Program-made: the position numbers and the translations under genes
Part shown: positions 45,034 to 54,882 of the stretch, piece after piece
How the letters are laid out: the number at the start of each line of letters is the position of its first letter
Numbering within the stretch: the stretch's first letter is position 1
Notes under the pieces: generated by a model
Told to the model about the DNA's origin: nothing
The model's database searches: none
The model's input: only the letters and a program-made list of their open reading frames with translations
Assembly (NCBI RefSeq): GCF_003863355.1
Contig: NZ_QQWG01000024.1
Span: 1-57,056, forward strand
From: Ancylomarina euxina
GTDB lineage: Bacteria > Bacteroidota > Bacteroidia > Bacteroidales > Marinifilaceae
Length of the DNA: 57,056 nucleotides
Direction: 5' to 3'

Positions 45034-45609
45034 TTATTTTTCGTAGAAATGCATATCCTTGATATACTGGTATGCTTGAGTTGGAAGAAAGAATGGAATT
45101 TCTTTTTTCTCTTTTATTGCCTGACGAATGAAACTAGATGAAACTTCCATTAATGGGGCAGGAACAATATGAATCGTGCCTGGTAAATTGACATCTTCAT
45201 CCTTAAAACCTGGGCGAGGATAGACATAGAGCTCATGGTTCTGCAGTAAAAGCTCGTAATTTTTCCATTTGGTAAAATTATTCAAATTATCTGAGCCAAC
45301 AATTAAAGAAAATTGATGATTATTATGCTTTTCTTTTAAGTAGCTAAGCGTATCGATAGTAAAAGACGGTTGTGGTAAGCCAAATTCAATATTTGAAGCT
45401 TTAAACTGAGGATAAGCTTCAATAGATAATTTAACAAGCTCAAATCGGTGATAATCCGCCAAAAGACTAGCTTTATTTTTAAGAGGATTATGTGGACTAA
45501 CAATAAACCAAATTTCTTCCAAATCGGTAAATTCAGCCATAAAATTAGCAATGGCTAAGTGTCCAATATGAATTGGGTTAAATGATCCAAAGAAAAGTCC
45601 AATTTTCAT
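45034..45609 (-). CDS. nadD: Nicotinate-nucleotide adenylyltransferase
   Basis: It makes deamido-NAD from nicotinate mononucleotide and ATP. 191 residues: nucleotidyltransferase HIGH motif (14-17, in FGSFNPIHIGHLAIAN), SLIVGSDNLNNFTKW and the C-terminal SSSFIRQAI (ISSTxIR equivalent). Full length. Third gene of the yicC-gmk-nadD cluster typical of Bacteroidota, 72 bases after gmk with a terminator-like hairpin in the gap. Confidence 0.96.
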   Translation of the reverse strand: MKIGLFFGSFNPIHIGHLAIANFMAEFTDLEEIWFIVSPHNPLKNKASLLADYHRFELVKLSIEAYPQFKASNIEFGLPQPSFTIDTLSYLKEKHNNHQFSLIVGSDNLNNFTKWKNYELLLQNHELYVYPRPGFKDEDVNLPGTIHIVPAPLMEVSSSFIRQAIKEKKEIPFFLPTQAYQYIKDMHFYEK

Positions 45610-45639
45610 AGTCTATCTAATGTGTGTTGTTCGTAGTGA

Positions 45640-45676
45640 AAAAACCGTGATGTATGAACGCTCACAAATCACGGTC
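45640..45676 (-). terminator. Terminator-like hairpin between gmk and nadD
   Basis: ACCGTGAT (45644-45651) pairs with ATCACGGT (45668-45675); on the minus strand it is followed by a run of six T. It may reduce read-through into nadD. Confidence 0.65.
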
Positions 45677-45681
45677 TAATA

Positions 45682-46245
45682 TTATTTTAGAAAATTAGTC
45701 AAAGTTTCTTCAGCTTCTTTCAATGCATCTTCTAGTTTATCATTAATAATAACAGTATCGAAACGCTTAGCATAACTGAGCTCATATATAAATTTATCAA
45801 CTCGATTTCTAATAACCTCTTCACTTTCAGTAGAACGTCCTCTCAATCTATTTTCGAGTTCTTCAACCGAAGGTGGTTGAATAAAAACGGCAAGAGCTTT
45901 GTCTTCGTAATATTTTTTGATATTAAGTCCACCAACCACGTCAACATCGAAAATTACATTGTTGCCATTTTCAGTAATGCGATCAACTTCGCTTTTAAGT
46001 GTGCCGTAAAAACAGCCCTTGTAAACTTCTTCCCACTCTAAAAAATCATCCTTGCTAATTCTATTTTGAAAATCTTCAGTGCTTAAAAAATGATAATCTT
46101 TACCATCAACCTCGTTAGGTCTCATTGGACGATTCGTTGCCGAAATAGAGAACTCTAACTTGAAATCTTTTGTCAGTAGGTGCTTAACGATAGTCGTTTT
46201 TCCAGCTCCACTTGGAGCAGAAAATATAAGGAGTTTGCCAGACAT
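45682..46245 (-). CDS. gmk: Guanylate kinase
   Basis: It phosphorylates GMP to GDP. 187 residues: P-loop SAPSGAGKTT (9-18), GMP-binding region (SISATNRPMRPNEVDGKDYHF, 34-54) and the lid RGRSTESEEVIRNR (about 135-148). Full length. Between yicC and nadD on the minus strand; each gap holds a small hairpin. Confidence 0.97.
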   Translation of the reverse strand: MSGKLLIFSAPSGAGKTTIVKHLLTKDFKLEFSISATNRPMRPNEVDGKDYHFLSTEDFQNRISKDDFLEWEEVYKGCFYGTLKSEVDRITENGNNVIFDVDVVGGLNIKKYYEDKALAVFIQPPSVEELENRLRGRSTESEEVIRNRVDKFIYELSYAKRFDTVIINDKLEDALKEAEETLTNFLK

Positions 46246-46258
46246 TTTTTTGATATGA

Positions 46259-46281
46259 AAATCCCGAAATGAATCGGGATA
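46259..46281 (-). terminator. Terminator-like hairpin between yicC and gmk
   Basis: ATCCCGA (46261-46267) pairs with TCGGGAT (46274-46280); on the minus strand it is followed by TTTTC. Short, so perhaps a weak terminator or attenuator. Confidence 0.5.
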
Positions 46282-46321
46282 TGAATATTTGATATTTCTT
46301 AATTGGATACGCTAATCTTAA

Positions 46322-47200
46322 TTAAAGCACGTTCAATAATTGCTCTTTAATCTTCTCTAATTCGTCTTTCATTTGAATGACAATTTTCTGAAGATTAGTA
46401 TCATTAGCTTTAGAACCAAGAGTGTTGATTTCACGACCAATTTCTTGTGCAATAAAACCTAATTTCTTACCTATAGCTTCGTTTATATGAGCCGTTTCGA
46501 TGAAATATTTACAGTGATTAGCAAGACGTACTTTCTCTTCAGTAACATCAAACTTCTCAAGATAATAGATCATTTCTTGTTCAAAACGATTTTTATCGAT
46601 ATGTTGTTTCTCAACGAATTCGTTTAGATTATCGTTAATTCTTGTTTTGATTGTGTTGATTCTGTCTTCTTCGAATTGAGGAACTTGTGCTAGCAAGTTT
46701 TCAATATTGTAGATTCTCGAAAAGATATCTTCTTCAAGAGCAGTTCCTTCCTGAGTTCTAAACTTGATAAGTTCAGCAATAGCTTCTTGAGCACCTTTAT
46801 GAATTAACTCCCATTCATTTTCATCAAAAGCTTGGTATTCAACTTTTAATGTATCAGGTAGTTTGATAATGGTACTCAATAAAGGCTCATTATCAATAGA
46901 GATGTTTAATTTCTCTGATAATTCCTGAAGTTGACGATAGTATGCCTCAACAATGGGTTGATTGATTTTTGTCTCTTTTTCAGCACCAACACTCTCAATA
47001 AAAATTGAAAGTTCAACCTTACCTCTCTCTAGCTGTTTTTTGATATCATTACGAAGAACCAAATCTTTTTCCTTATACAGGTTTGGAATTCGTGTGAAGA
47101 TATCTAGCTGTTTGCTGTTAAGGGATTTTATTTCGATGGAAACCTTTTTGTTTTCCAATTCAATAGTGGCTTTTCCGAAGCCCGTCATTGATATTAACAT
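46322..47200 (-). CDS. yicC: YicC-family endoribonuclease
   Basis: 292 residues from the ATG at 47200, which gives the usual MLISMTGFGKA start. The frame is open to 47251, but that stretch contains the promoter (47222-47251). N-terminal YicC_N domain (ISMTGFGKATIELENKKVSI then IEIKSLNSKQLD) and C-terminal DUF1732 (KKLGFIAQEIGREINTLGSKAND). E. coli YicC has been shown to be a hexameric endoribonuclease involved in sRNA turnover. Heads the cluster with gmk and nadD. Confidence 0.94.
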   Translation of the reverse strand: MLISMTGFGKATIELENKKVSIEIKSLNSKQLDIFTRIPNLYKEKDLVLRNDIKKQLERGKVELSIFIESVGAEKETKINQPIVEAYYRQLQELSEKLNISIDNEPLLSTIIKLPDTLKVEYQAFDENEWELIHKGAQEAIAELIKFRTQEGTALEEDIFSRIYNIENLLAQVPQFEEDRINTIKTRINDNLNEFVEKQHIDKNRFEQEMIYYLEKFDVTEEKVRLANHCKYFIETAHINEAIGKKLGFIAQEIGREINTLGSKANDTNLQKIVIQMKDELEKIKEQLLNVL

Positions 47201-47221
47201 AGTAGCGAAAGTTGATTTTGG

Positions 47222-47251
47222 CAAAGGTAAGCCTTTGAATTCGATTTGCAA
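47222..47251 (-). promoter_or_regulatory. Promoter of yicC
   Basis: On the minus strand: TTG (plus CAA at 47249-47251), 19 bases, TACCTTTG (47229-47222), an exact consensus match. It leaves a leader of only about 15 bases and decides the yicC start codon. Confidence 0.8.
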
Positions 47252-47310
47252 ATTGACGGTAAGCTAAGTTATTAAAACCGAGTCTTTGTCAATGATTATT
47301 ATTGATATTA

Positions 47311-48642
47311 TTACATTGTAACTGCTTTTGTCTTCCATTTTCCTGTTTGATAATAAATATACGAAAAGCTCATCCCAATAACCCATCCCATAGGAATTGA
47401 CCACCAAATGCCATCAGAACCAATTTTACCGGATAAGAAATAGGCTGCAGGAATTCTAATGATCCATAGCGAAAACAAGGTAATAAACATAGGGATGAGT
47501 GTATCCCCAGCCCCACGTAAAACACCATGAATGGTAAACATGGAAGAAAAAACCAGATAAAAAGAACTTACAATGATCAGGTAGTTTTGTCCGATTTCAA
47601 TAACTTTTGGATCACTTGTAAACAGTCTCATTAAATCACTTCCGAAGATCACAATCAGAGCTGTCATAGCCAAACAGAAGATATTAGACATGATAAAGGT
47701 AGCCTTGAAGCCTTTCTTAACACGATCAATTTTATTTGCACCCAAATTTTGACCGACAAAGGCTGAAACAGCTTGAGAGAAATTCATGGCTGGTATCATG
47801 GCTAGAGAATCAATACGACCTGCAGCTGTGTAGGCTGCAATCACATCGGTACCAAAACCATTTACAATACCAAGCAGTGCCATCATACCCATAGCAACAA
47901 AAGTGTGTTGTAAGCCAGAAGGTAATCCGATTCTTAAACTCTTGTAAAATAAATCTTTATCGAATTTAAGTTTAGATAAAGCGAATTTCATTATTTTATG
48001 ACTGCTATTCAGGTAGAGAAGAGCAGCTATAAAGGCGATTCCTTGAGCTAAAACAGTGGCCCAGGCAGCACCAGCAATTCCCCACTTAAACACCATCACG
48101 AAAAGTAAATCGAAAACAATATTTAAAATGGATGCTAATATTAGAAAGTAGAGTGGTGTTCTGGAATCTCCCAGACCACGAAGTACAGAACTAGTACCAT
48201 TAAAACCAAAGAAGAGTATCATTCCTGCCATGTAAATATTCAGGTAGGTGGTCGCTTGGGGTAAAAGTTCCTCTGGTAGCTGAAGCAATCTGAATAAATC
48301 TTCGCTAAAAATGATGCCTAGTATTGATATTAGAAAGCCAGCAACAAACAAAAAGATGTACATGGTATCAATCGATCGTTTTACGCGATCGATATCCTTA
48401 GCACCATAGAACTGTGATATGACAATTGTAAAGCCAGAACCAATTCCTATCAATAAGGCAATTAGAGTAAATATGATTGGAAATGAGGCTCCTACAGAAG
48501 CTAAGGCTTCTTTGCCGAGAACTTTACCTACAATGATACTATCAACAATGTTGTAAAGTTGTTGAAATACATTGCCCAAAAGCATGGGGAGCGTAAAATT
48601 AAATATATGACGAGCTACGTTTCCAGTAGTGAAATCTTTCAT
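47311..48642 (-). CDS. MATE-family efflux transporter
   Basis: 443 residues with 12 hydrophobic helices in two six-helix halves. Family motifs: FTLPMLLGNVFQQLYNIVDS (15-34) and AMNFSQAVSAFVGQNLGANK (near 285-304). Such transporters export cationic drugs or metabolites in exchange for Na+ or H+. The protein is full length. It is a separate gene next to the yicC cluster; the upstream region (48643-48929) has no gene. Confidence 0.93.
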   Translation of the reverse strand: MKDFTTGNVARHIFNFTLPMLLGNVFQQLYNIVDSIIVGKVLGKEALASVGASFPIIFTLIALLIGIGSGFTIVISQFYGAKDIDRVKRSIDTMYIFLFVAGFLISILGIIFSEDLFRLLQLPEELLPQATTYLNIYMAGMILFFGFNGTSSVLRGLGDSRTPLYFLILASILNIVFDLLFVMVFKWGIAGAAWATVLAQGIAFIAALLYLNSSHKIMKFALSKLKFDKDLFYKSLRIGLPSGLQHTFVAMGMMALLGIVNGFGTDVIAAYTAAGRIDSLAMIPAMNFSQAVSAFVGQNLGANKIDRVKKGFKATFIMSNIFCLAMTALIVIFGSDLMRLFTSDPKVIEIGQNYLIIVSSFYLVFSSMFTIHGVLRGAGDTLIPMFITLFSLWIIRIPAAYFLSGKIGSDGIWWSIPMGWVIGMSFSYIYYQTGKWKTKAVTM

Positions 48643-48929
48643 TGGAAAATTATTGGATTACAAAGCTCCCTATTTAATTCGGAATCTCAAAATTTGCCTC
48701 TATATATTTAGAGCTGATTGATATTAAGTTGTTTTATTTTAGGTATGTTGAAGTCTATTTTAAAGCGCCAGAGAAGCTATAGGTTAAGTTCATCCTTTGA
48801 TAGAGGATTTGTCTTTTATTTTTCAATACCTCAATGGTTGATATTACAATCTGAGGTATGGTACGACTTAGCCTTTCTTATTGTATAAGGAAAGGCTTTT
48901 TTATATATCGTTAATTATAAGGGGGAAGT
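48643..48929. other. Gene-free region before the nitroreductase pseudogene
   Basis: No gene seen. It holds two hairpins on the plus strand: ATACCTCA/TGAGGTAT (about 48826-48859) and AGCCTTTC/GAAAGGCT (48870-48877, 48890-48897) followed by a T-run, which looks like a terminator. What it terminates is unclear; it may be left over from a lost gene. Confidence 0.4.
48870..48902 (+). terminator. Terminator-like hairpin before the pseudogene
   Basis: AGCCTTTC pairs with GAAAGGCT, followed by TTTTTTA. It lies about 28 bases before the pseudogene's ATG. Confidence 0.55.
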
Positions 48930-49156
48930 ATGTCTATTGAATTAATGCAGAATCGTTACACAACGAAAAAATACGATCCTTCTAAAATTGTTTCAGATTG
49001 TCATATCGCCCAATTAAAAGAGATATTACAATTGAGTCTATCTTAAAAGTCGATAAGGATAAGCCATTATTTGCTGTAGCTATTGGTTATAGAGAAGCTA
49101 ATGATGAAAATAGACTCTCAAGAAGTCCAAAATTAAAATATAAAGTAATAATATAG
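48930..49156 (+). pseudogene. Nitroreductase-family pseudogene with the middle deleted
   Basis: From the ATG at 48930, 38 codons read SIELMQNRYTTKKYDPSKIV then SDCHIAQLKEILQLSLS, the start of an NfsB-type nitroreductase (RYxTKxYDPSK, then the first helices), and end at a TAA (49044). In another frame from 49031 the sequence continues with KVDKDKPLFAVAIGYREAND then ENRLSRSPKLKYK, the typical C-terminus (AIGYREANDENRLSRSPKxK), up to a TAG at 49154-49156. About 130 central codons are missing, with the FMN pocket. So this is an internal deletion with a frame change. It was an NAD(P)H-dependent flavin nitroreductase. Confidence 0.85.
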
Positions 49157-49263
49157 TCTATTTCATCTTCTTAATGTTTTTGAAGAATACGTTTTTTTTA
49201 TGGCTGTAGAATATTCAATATTATTTATTAATTATTTTAGGCTAAAGTGTAGAAATAATTAGC

Positions 49264-49851
49264 TCAGCTTTCTTGTTCCTGATTACTTAAGCCTGATACG
49301 CCTCCTGAGATAATAAATTTCATGGCTTCAGTGGGGCTGATATCTATCGTTTTTATTTGAGTTCTTGGTACGATAAACAGTTCCCCTGAGAAATTATAAG
49401 AATGAGGAAAATATACAGCTACTTTTTCCTTTTCGTTAAGTTTTGTCAAATCTTCTTCAGTTAAAAAACCTATTTTTTCAAGATTAGAAATAGGATTTAC
49501 TAAAACAAGTACCGGCCGGTTAAATTTTTTCCCTTTTCCTACAAATGCGGAAAATAAGTCGTTGAATGCAGAATAGATTACTTTTAGCAATGGAACCTTA
49601 TCCAATAACCTTTTAAACAGGAGTTGAAAGGGTCTGGCAATAATACTTTGTCCTAATATTCCAGTTAGAACTAACAATAATGCCATTACAAAAATTCCTA
49701 ATCCAGGGATATCTATATCGAACAGCTTATGAAATGTTTTATTTACAAGATTATCAATAAAGCTGAAAATTAAATAGATGATATAGCTAGTGATCCCAAT
49801 TGGAGCAATATATAGAATGCCTTGAAAGAAATAATTAACTAGTTTTTTCAT
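49264..49851 (-). CDS. DUF502 membrane protein
   Basis: 195 residues with two membrane helices (about 10-30 and 48-68) and the DUF502 body: IPGLGIFVMALLLVLTGILG, RLLDKVPLLKVIYSAFND, PVLVLVNPISN, and a C-terminal PTEAMKFIISGGV (173-185). A widespread family of unknown function in bacteria and plants. It has no operon partner; the neighbours are a pseudogene and tamB beyond a 430-base gap. Confidence 0.92.
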   Translation of the reverse strand: MKKLVNYFFQGILYIAPIGITSYIIYLIFSFIDNLVNKTFHKLFDIDIPGLGIFVMALLLVLTGILGQSIIARPFQLLFKRLLDKVPLLKVIYSAFNDLFSAFVGKGKKFNRPVLVLVNPISNLEKIGFLTEEDLTKLNEKEKVAVYFPHSYNFSGELFIVPRTQIKTIDISPTEAMKFIISGGVSGLSNQEQES

Positions 49852-50281
49852 GAGATCTTAATTTGGAAAAAGGTTAAGTGAACTTTACTTATTAAATTAT
49901 ATACAAAGCAATATTAGGCATAAATGCCAAATTACCCACCTTGTAGGGTGATTAGTTTCATTGGGGATAGGGTGATCTTCATGTGGAATTGATTTAGATT
50001 ATGGGATGTATTCGCGTTCATAATACAATAATATCAGCTTTTTTCAACGAGACCAATTATTTCAATATTTGTTATAGCAAGAGCAAGGGGCTTACTCTAA
50101 AATTCAAGATCAAAAGGCTCTAGAGTCTTGGGATTGTTTTCACAAACAGAGTAACTCTTTACAAAATACTAAATATTTTTAATTCTTTAAACCTTGAATT
50201 ATAATTGTACATTTTCTCAAAACATTTGTGTGATGGTGGTTATAATCTACTTGAATTCAGGCGCTTGGGTTGTTTTATGCT
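49852..50281. other. Gene-free region between tamB and DUF502
   Basis: I see no gene in any frame and no strong hairpin; a small CACC/GGTG stem is near 49940. The DUF502 promoter should be here, but no exact TAnnTTTG element is visible on the minus strand. Confidence 0.4.
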
Positions 50282-53200
50282 CTACTTCCAAGTCCACTTT
50301 ATAATAAAATCAAAGCCTGAATTCGTACTCTGATTGGTTGCCTGTAAAAATAGTGAACGATAAAACTGGTATTCTATAGATATTTTTTCGGGCTCAATTG
50401 TTTTGTCCTTTTTATTTAAAGCAAAAGTGCGTTCGTAGCTCAGGAACAAATTATTGGTAATATATTTCCCAATGGATACACTGCTCTGGTTTCCTCCTCC
50501 TTTTCCTGAAATTTCTATAACATCAAGTCCAAGAGACGATTGTAAGGCATCTTTCATGACGGTTGAAATTTGTCCGATGGCTAAATCCTTGGCAATATCT
50601 ACATTACTATTACTTGCAGATGCCGTTTCCCTAGTATCCAGCTGACTGGGACTTTTGTTAAAGAGGAGGTAGGAAATCGCATCTTTCTCCTCAATAGGAC
50701 TGTCTTCAAGGAAAAACTCCACCTTGGGTTGAGATACTCGGCCCGATATATTTAGATTAAGTTTCTGCAACTGATTTTCGGGATCACGGAACTTATAGGC
50801 TATCTTAAAGTTCACGACTGGATTGATTTGTTGTCCTCCCGTCAGTGTAATTTTGCCTTCCTCCACTTCAAGCCTACGGCCGTAAATTTTATAGTAGCCT
50901 CGCTTAATATTCAAATCACCGAAGAAATCAATTTGTTCCCCCTCCTTTATGGCTTTGATCTTACCAGCCAGTTCGAAATTCATATTTTTCCCTTTCAACC
51001 AGGAATTGCGAGGGATTTCAATCAGGAATTGCCCGGTGAGATTCTTATAAATATCAGGAGTGACTTTAAGATTTGTATCCTTTTTCACTCTCTGTTGGTT
51101 TTGCAGTTCTATGGACTTTTCCTGAGCTTTTACAAGCAAAGGTTGATCCATATCCACAACGCTACTATTGTATTCTTTTAAAAGAATATCAGTATTTAGG
51201 AAAGAACTCAATATGGTCAGATTCCCATCAAACACAGAGTGCTTTGCATCGCCTTTTATTGATAAATCGGTATTTAATATCGCCTTTACCATTTCAGAAT
51301 TAAGAGCCGTGAAATTTTCCCCTTTCAGTTTGATATCCATGTTTTTAATTGCATCATCACCAAGGCTGTCTATCTCTATTGCCCCCCTTACATTCAGTTT
51401 TCCTTCACCAGATAAAACACGAAGCGTATCAAGCAAAAAGAGATTATCCTTCAGCTGGCTGCGCATTTCAATCTGACTATAATCTATCCCCAATTTATTA
51501 TAGATCACAACTCCTTTATTTAGTTTAAACTCTCCACTTAACTTAGGTTTCCTAATGGTATTGCCAATATCCATATCCATGCTTACCAAAGCTTTTGCCT
51601 CCAAGTCCCTTAGGGGTAGATAGGGCGCAAATTGGCCGAGGTCTAGTTCATTAATTTTAATTTTGGCATCCAGAGGTTTGTTTGCCCTGAAAACAAATAA
51701 GCTATCAGTAAAAGCAAAACGCACTGGAAGCTGAAGCTTTGCCGAAATGATTGGTTCAGTTTTTCGACTCAAAGTACTTGATAATGTAAATACTTCTTCA
51801 GCATATTTAAAAGAATTGGAAAAATGACTATAGTTCAATTGATCCATTACTGGTTGTGTAATTACAAGGCTGCCACCCGCGATAGGATTCTCTGCCGTAC
51901 CAGCGATATCAAGTCCAAAATTTAATTTCCCTGAGTATTGATAGGGCATTAATTTTAATTTTGAGAATTGGGAAAGATTCATGTTCGTAATAGCCAGATG
52001 CAGGTCCTGATTACCCCGGAAAGCAACAACGCCATCGACTTTTACGGCACTTTTATCCGAAGCGATCTCAAATTTTTGAAATTCGATGGAATCTTTTCCA
52101 AAATGAATAAAACTGTCGGAACCTCCTCCAAGCCAATGGTTGTTATAAATATTGAAGTCGATTTTAGGAAGATAGAGTGATGGGTTTTGCCCCATATGCC
52201 ATTCGGATAAAATATTACCGTTTAGGCTGTCGGAAGCATGAAAAGCAAAGGAACTAACAACTTTCTCTTGATCTAAACTGCTCTGAAGTTTCATCATTTC
52301 AACTTCCAGGTTTTGGAAATGGGTATTTTTTATCTCAAGGTCTACATTACCCGAATATCCTTTATTGTAAAATGACAGATTGGCTTGTGTTTCAATACGA
52401 TTTGCAGCGATGGAGTCATACTTCAACTCTTCCAATAGCAAACGGGTGTAAACGTGAATGCAGTCGGAAGGACCGGAAATATTAGTCTCAAGTTGTCCTG
52501 CAAAACTCAAATTCTCTTGTTTCAATGCGGAACTGAGCATTTGAATATCCTTGGTTTTTATATCAAGAGCAAGTTGGTTCGATTTCTTCCAGTGCCCTTT
52601 TCCACTGACCTCTCCCAAAACAAATGGGGTTTCTATCTTAAATCCCTCTAATAGGTACATCCCTTGTTTAACACTTAACTGCGCATCAAAATCATTCAAG
52701 GGCATACCCAAGAACGTTGATGAATCAACCTGCATCCGGATTTCAGTCATTAAGGAATCAGGGTTGATTCCTGTTCCATTGGCCTCAAATATTAGATTTA
52801 TGTCGGATTGCAGAGTATCGTTTCGGGTAATTGTAGCAAGGTTGATGTTATCCACCTTACTCAAAATAGAGTAGGAGGGATTGGTAAATATTTGACTTAT
52901 ATCCATCGTAGTCTTCAAGCTTCCAAAGATCGTATTGGCTAACAGTTTTCCTTTTAAATTTTGCCCTTTCTTCTCTATTTCAGATGTGAAGTTTTCTAAG
53001 TAATAATTCCCAAAATTGGCATGTCCTATTTTCGAACCTGCATGCAGATATAAGTTCTGTAGGTTGATGGGGAATGAAGAGTTATCCAGCCAACTTGAAT
53101 CACTCTTTGACTGAAAATGGCTGAGAGATAATAGGGCATTAATACTTGCCTCAGTATTAGATATGCCAAATTTTTGGGTTCTGATTTCTTCTATCCTGGC

Positions 53201-54868
53201 ATTCGATTGAAAAGCCAACTGACTAAAAGGTCCGGACAGTTCACCATCCAATTCTCCCTTGAAATGTGTTATTGGCAAACCGAGAGTTTCCATGGTTTTT
53301 TCTATCTTTTCTGCCCGAATACTAAACCCCAACTGGTTTTGTCCAGAAAGGTGACCAGATCCTTGAAGGCTTGCCTTAAGATACGGAGTCTCAATATGAA
53401 TGCCCTTAATCGTGTATTCCTCCTTTTTTATGCCAAATTTGGCATCTGCCAGTGAGATTGGCTGACCAAAAAGATGGGATTTTTCAGATTGAAGTTGAAT
53501 GTCTGCTTTTATTTCACCGGGCAGTACGCCTTGCCCCTTGCCTTGTAAGTTCAGATTAATATTAGAGCTTAGCTTTTCATTCCCGATTAATGCTCCTATG
53601 TTGATTCTCAGCAGCTGAATTATAATATCATATTTGGGTTCTGAAAAAACGTCTTCCAGTTGGAATTTGGAAACCAGATCTCCGAAGATGGTTCTGCCCT
53701 CCAGACCTCCTTTAATTGCATCCTTTTCTTTATTTAAAGACAATAGTAAGCTATCTAGTTTGTAATCTCCATATTTCAAATCAGAAAACTGAGCTTTGCC
53801 GTACAAGCTGCCTTTTCGAAAATCGAATCCCTTGCCTTTAAATTGAATACTTCCCTTTGTGTTGGATTGCAATTTGGCCCTTTGGGTCCAGTACTCACCA
53901 TTCAAACTATCCATTTTGATAAGGCCTTGGTAGGTCGGAATACTGTTTAAATCGGCTATTTGCCCCTGAATCTTAATACTCTGTTTATTCTGCGTGATAT
54001 TACAATTGATATTGCTACTATTAGATTGATTCCTTAGCAGGAGCTCTATCCAGACTTCTCCATGAAGATCGGGCAGCCATTCATTCAGTTCATCAAAGTT
54101 GAGGGGGGATGCTTTAAAGCTGAGCTCTGAATAATAAGGCTTGTTGAGCGGTATGAATCCCCATGATTGTATAGCTGTAACCCCTAGCTGAAGTTCAAAA
54201 TCTTGCCAGCTATAAACAGAATCAACAAGAGTTGCCTGAAACTTTAGCTGATCGATCTGAAGAGATGGCTGCTGTGAGGAAAGCTTGAAACGATCCAAAT
54301 TAAGTTTCACACTGTTTGTAGCTATTTTGAAAGAAAGAGAAGCATCTAATTTGAGCGAGCGAGGAATCCTGCTACTTGTGTCACGAGTTTGAATGTTGGC
54401 TTCAAAATCTGTAACATGTACTTTTTCAAGATCAATTTTCCAGTTGAAAGATGTCTTCGTTGTATCCTTTTTGGCTGTTTCTCCCTGAGGAAACAATTTT
54501 TGAAAATTCCATAAGCTGTCACTACCTTCCTCCAGCTCAAGTCGAAGTCCTTTAAGATTGATCAGATCAAGCTTGATTTTTTTAGATAATATAGCCCAAG
54601 GGTTTAATTTGATCTCTAGTATACTCAGGCTGACCAAATCCTTTTCATCCTGTTCAATTCTTATCCCATTTACCTTAAAGTGTGATAGTGGGTTACCCTC
54701 TATGCTTTTTATAATCAGTTTCCCGTTCAGCTGTTGATTACCATTTTGGGATATCTTGGTGGCTATCCATTGGTTAAAGTTTCCGGTGGAAATGGTAAAT
54801 AGCAATACAGCAAGAAGAATCAGAATTCCTCCCACTACAAAACCTGCTATTTTAAATATGCGTTTCAT
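50282..54868 (-). CDS. tamB: Translocation and assembly module protein TamB
   Basis: 1528 residues. N-terminal signal-anchor helix (about 7-28, IAGFVVGGILILLAVLLFTI), then a very long beta-rich body of AsmA/TamB-type repeats (for example VNGIRIEQDEKDLVSLSILE near 45-64, and repeated blocks of Gxxx-x-GEIKADIQ type), and the C-terminal DUF490 domain (about 1170-1528; INGRVSQPKVEFFLEDSPIE-like region, SYLLFNKSPSQL, QSSLGLDVIEISGKG, DFIIKWTWK at the end). TamB spans the periplasm and works with TamA in outer-membrane protein assembly or, as more recent work suggests, in phospholipid transport. It starts 14 bases after tamA stops; same operon. Confidence 0.95.
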   Translation of the reverse strand: MKRIFKIAGFVVGGILILLAVLLFTISTGNFNQWIATKISQNGNQQLNGKLIIKSIEGNPLSHFKVNGIRIEQDEKDLVSLSILEIKLNPWAILSKKIKLDLINLKGLRLELEEGSDSLWNFQKLFPQGETAKKDTTKTSFNWKIDLEKVHVTDFEANIQTRDTSSRIPRSLKLDASLSFKIATNSVKLNLDRFKLSSQQPSLQIDQLKFQATLVDSVYSWQDFELQLGVTAIQSWGFIPLNKPYYSELSFKASPLNFDELNEWLPDLHGEVWIELLLRNQSNSSNINCNITQNKQSIKIQGQIADLNSIPTYQGLIKMDSLNGEYWTQRAKLQSNTKGSIQFKGKGFDFRKGSLYGKAQFSDLKYGDYKLDSLLLSLNKEKDAIKGGLEGRTIFGDLVSKFQLEDVFSEPKYDIIIQLLRINIGALIGNEKLSSNINLNLQGKGQGVLPGEIKADIQLQSEKSHLFGQPISLADAKFGIKKEEYTIKGIHIETPYLKASLQGSGHLSGQNQLGFSIRAEKIEKTMETLGLPITHFKGELDGELSGPFSQLAFQSNARIEEIRTQKFGISNTEASINALLSLSHFQSKSDSSWLDNSSFPINLQNLYLHAGSKIGHANFGNYYLENFTSEIEKKGQNLKGKLLANTIFGSLKTTMDISQIFTNPSYSILSKVDNINLATITRNDTLQSDINLIFEANGTGINPDSLMTEIRMQVDSSTFLGMPLNDFDAQLSVKQGMYLLEGFKIETPFVLGEVSGKGHWKKSNQLALDIKTKDIQMLSSALKQENLSFAGQLETNISGPSDCIHVYTRLLLEELKYDSIAANRIETQANLSFYNKGYSGNVDLEIKNTHFQNLEVEMMKLQSSLDQEKVVSSFAFHASDSLNGNILSEWHMGQNPSLYLPKIDFNIYNNHWLGGGSDSFIHFGKDSIEFQKFEIASDKSAVKVDGVVAFRGNQDLHLAITNMNLSQFSKLKLMPYQYSGKLNFGLDIAGTAENPIAGGSLVITQPVMDQLNYSHFSNSFKYAEEVFTLSSTLSRKTEPIISAKLQLPVRFAFTDSLFVFRANKPLDAKIKINELDLGQFAPYLPLRDLEAKALVSMDMDIGNTIRKPKLSGEFKLNKGVVIYNKLGIDYSQIEMRSQLKDNLFLLDTLRVLSGEGKLNVRGAIEIDSLGDDAIKNMDIKLKGENFTALNSEMVKAILNTDLSIKGDAKHSVFDGNLTILSSFLNTDILLKEYNSSVVDMDQPLLVKAQEKSIELQNQQRVKKDTNLKVTPDIYKNLTGQFLIEIPRNSWLKGKNMNFELAGKIKAIKEGEQIDFFGDLNIKRGYYKIYGRRLEVEEGKITLTGGQQINPVVNFKIAYKFRDPENQLQKLNLNISGRVSQPKVEFFLEDSPIEEKDAISYLLFNKSPSQLDTRETASASNSNVDIAKDLAIGQISTVMKDALQSSLGLDVIEISGKGGGNQSSVSIGKYITNNLFLSYERTFALNKKDKTIEPEKISIEYQFYRSLFLQATNQSTNSGFDFIIKWTWK

Positions 54869-54882
54869 TTCTTTTTTTAATA

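Noticed and set aside
47201-47251. Upstream extension of yicC
   Set aside because: It contains an exact promoter; the conserved MTGFGKA start is just after 47200.
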